Source: Ruminococcaceae bacterium UBA2656
Lineage (GTDB): Bacteria; Bacillota; Clostridia; Oscillospirales; Acutalibacteraceae
Assembly (NCBI GenBank): GCA_002359465.1
Contig: DENA01000027.1
Location: forward strand, 25,953 to 40,178
DNA length: 14,226 nt
Direction of reading: 5' to 3'
In this document: positions 13,586 through 14,226 of the stretch, piece after piece
Numbering within the stretch: position 1 is the first letter of the stretch
How the letters are laid out: each line of letters begins with the position of its first letter
Notes under the pieces: generated by a model
What the model saw: the letters and a program-made list of their open reading frames with translations, nothing else
Database searches by the model: none
What the model was told of the DNA's origin: nothing
Position numbers and translations under genes: made by a program

Positions 13586-14191
13586 ATGGGAATGAAACAG
13601 AATTTGTATGAAGAGATGGAACACCACCTGCTGGCGGATGACAGGCCGTCGGCGTATTTTGAAGAACTGGAAAAAGAGGGCGCCCTGCGGGAGTGTCCTT
13701 TTGCCATGCTGCATGATCTAAAGAATGCCGAGCAGTCGCCGCAGCATCATCCGGAGGGAAATGTGTGGAATCATACCATGCTGGTGGTGGACGAGGCCTC
13801 AAAAGTCAAGGCCGAAAGCAGCGATGAAAGAGCTTTTATGTGGGCGGCGCTGCTGCATGATATTGGAAAACCGGGTACGACCAGAATCCGAAGGGGAAAG
13901 ATTACCTCCTATGACCATGACAGCCTCGGCGCGAAAATGGCGGCTGAATTTTTAAAACAGTTTAGCAGTGAGGAAACGTTCATTAAAAAGGTGACCGCTC
14001 TTGTACGCTGGCATATGCAGCTTTTGTTTGTCGTAAACGGCCTTCCGTTTGCGGATGTGGAAAATATGAAACAGCAGACCTCCGTTCAGGATGTCGCCCT
14101 TCTGGGACTTTGTGACCGGCTGGGCCGTCTGAACGCGAGCAGGGACAAAGAAGAAGAAAACGTCCGCATTTTTCTTGAAAAATGCGGATAA
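13586..14191 (+). CDS. HD-domain protein (HDIG type), similar to the HD part of CCA-adding enzymes
   Basis: The 201-residue product holds one HD phosphohydrolase domain: HHPEGNVWNHTMLVVDEA at 54-71 with metal-ligand His63, the HDIGKPGTT doublet His91-Asp92, SYDHDSLGAKMA at 108-119, VRWHMQ at 140-145 and a closing CDRLGRLNA with Asp177. This order resembles the HD domain fused to tRNA nucleotidyltransferases, but no nucleotidyltransferase domain is present. It lacks the GYP motif, so it is not an HD-GYP c-di-GMP phosphodiesterase despite the neighbouring GGDEF gene. A metal-dependent phosphohydrolase acting on a nucleotide or RNA end is likely; the substrate is unknown. It starts 15 bases after the GGDEF gene, with GGAGAAG upstream, so co-transcription is likely. 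Confidence 0.88.
   Translation: MGMKQNLYEEMEHHLLADDRPSAYFEELEKEGALRECPFAMLHDLKNAEQSPQHHPEGNVWNHTMLVVDEASKVKAESSDERAFMWAALLHDIGKPGTTRIRRGKITSYDHDSLGAKMAAEFLKQFSSEETFIKKVTALVRWHMQLLFVVNGLPFADVENMKQQTSVQDVALLGLCDRLGRLNASRDKEEENVRIFLEKCG
14163..14188 (+). repeat. Perfect 11-bp inverted repeat at the end of the HD gene
   Basis: TCCGCATTTTT (14163-14173) and AAAAATGCGGA (14178-14188) flank a 4-base loop, ending one base before the stop codon. It could fold in the mRNA as a 3' structure. No T run follows, so a terminator role is doubtful. Confidence 0.5.
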
Positions 14192-14226
14192 AACAGCAGC
14201 AGGGGGGGGGGGCGGCGGGGCGAGAG
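14192..14226. other. G-rich low-complexity tail at the window end
   Basis: After the last stop codon the sequence becomes a run of 11 Gs (14202-14212) followed by GC-only blocks and GAGAG. It has no coding or structural signal and looks like a poor-quality contig end. Confidence 0.6.

Noticed and set aside
13586..14191. HD protein as a c-di-GMP phosphodiesterase paired with the GGDEF gene
   Set aside because: It lacks the GYP motif and other HD-GYP residues; its pattern resembles the HD domain of tRNA nucleotidyltransferases instead.
1..14226. CRISPR arrays, insertion sequences, tRNA or rRNA genes, phage genes
   Set aside because: I saw no regularly spaced repeats, transposase or integrase motifs, or tRNA-like cloverleaf arms.

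Overview
The window reads as chromosomal DNA of a moderate-GC Gram-positive anaerobe, most likely a member of Clostridia (Ruminococcaceae/Oscillospiraceae-like). I infer this from strong AGGAGG-type ribosome sites, a type III pantothenate kinase, a feoA-feoA-feoB ferrous iron operon, a YwbE-family protein, and a GGDEF protein whose surviving N-terminal pieces look clostridial. The species is not determinable from sequence alone. The window begins inside a gene and ends in a G-rich low-complexity tail, so it may be a whole contig.

Left part (1-6615, minus strand): a polysaccharide sugar-nucleotide operon. In transcription order it holds an N-acetyltransferase (WbpD-like), a PLP aminotransferase (WbpE-like), a UDP-GlcNAc 6-dehydrogenase (WbpA-like, broken by one in-frame TAA), a Gfo/Idh/MocA oxidoreductase (WbpB-like), a non-hydrolysing UDP-GlcNAc 2-epimerase (WecB/WbpI-like), and a family-4 glycosyltransferase that runs off the left edge. 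Together these are the five enzymes known to convert UDP-GlcNAc to UDP-2,3-diacetamido-2,3-dideoxy-mannuronic acid (UDP-ManNAc3NAcA), plus a glycosyltransferase that could use it. The dehydrogenase lesion would block the first step unless another copy exists.

Middle (6616-8930): a regulatory region of about 320 bp carries back-to-back sigma-A-type promoters. One drives the sugar operon. The other drives a second DegT/DnrJ/EryC1/StrS-family aminotransferase through a long leader with several possible hairpins. An inverted repeat overlaps the rightward -35 box. A strong bidirectional terminator separates this gene from the convergent coaX gene.

Right part (8931-14226): a feoA-feoA-feoB operon on the minus strand has two matching GTTAG-N6-CTAAC boxes that resemble DtxR-family iron or manganese operators. 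Between coaX and feoB, a plus-strand promoter points into about 100 bp with no gene and ends at the feoB terminator hairpin, which makes a candidate small RNA. Then come plus-strand genes: a YwbE-family small protein, an O6-methylguanine-DNA methyltransferase, a GGDEF (diguanylate cyclase) gene that appears to have lost most of its membrane domain through an internal deletion, and an HD-domain protein. I found no tRNA, rRNA, CRISPR array or insertion sequence.
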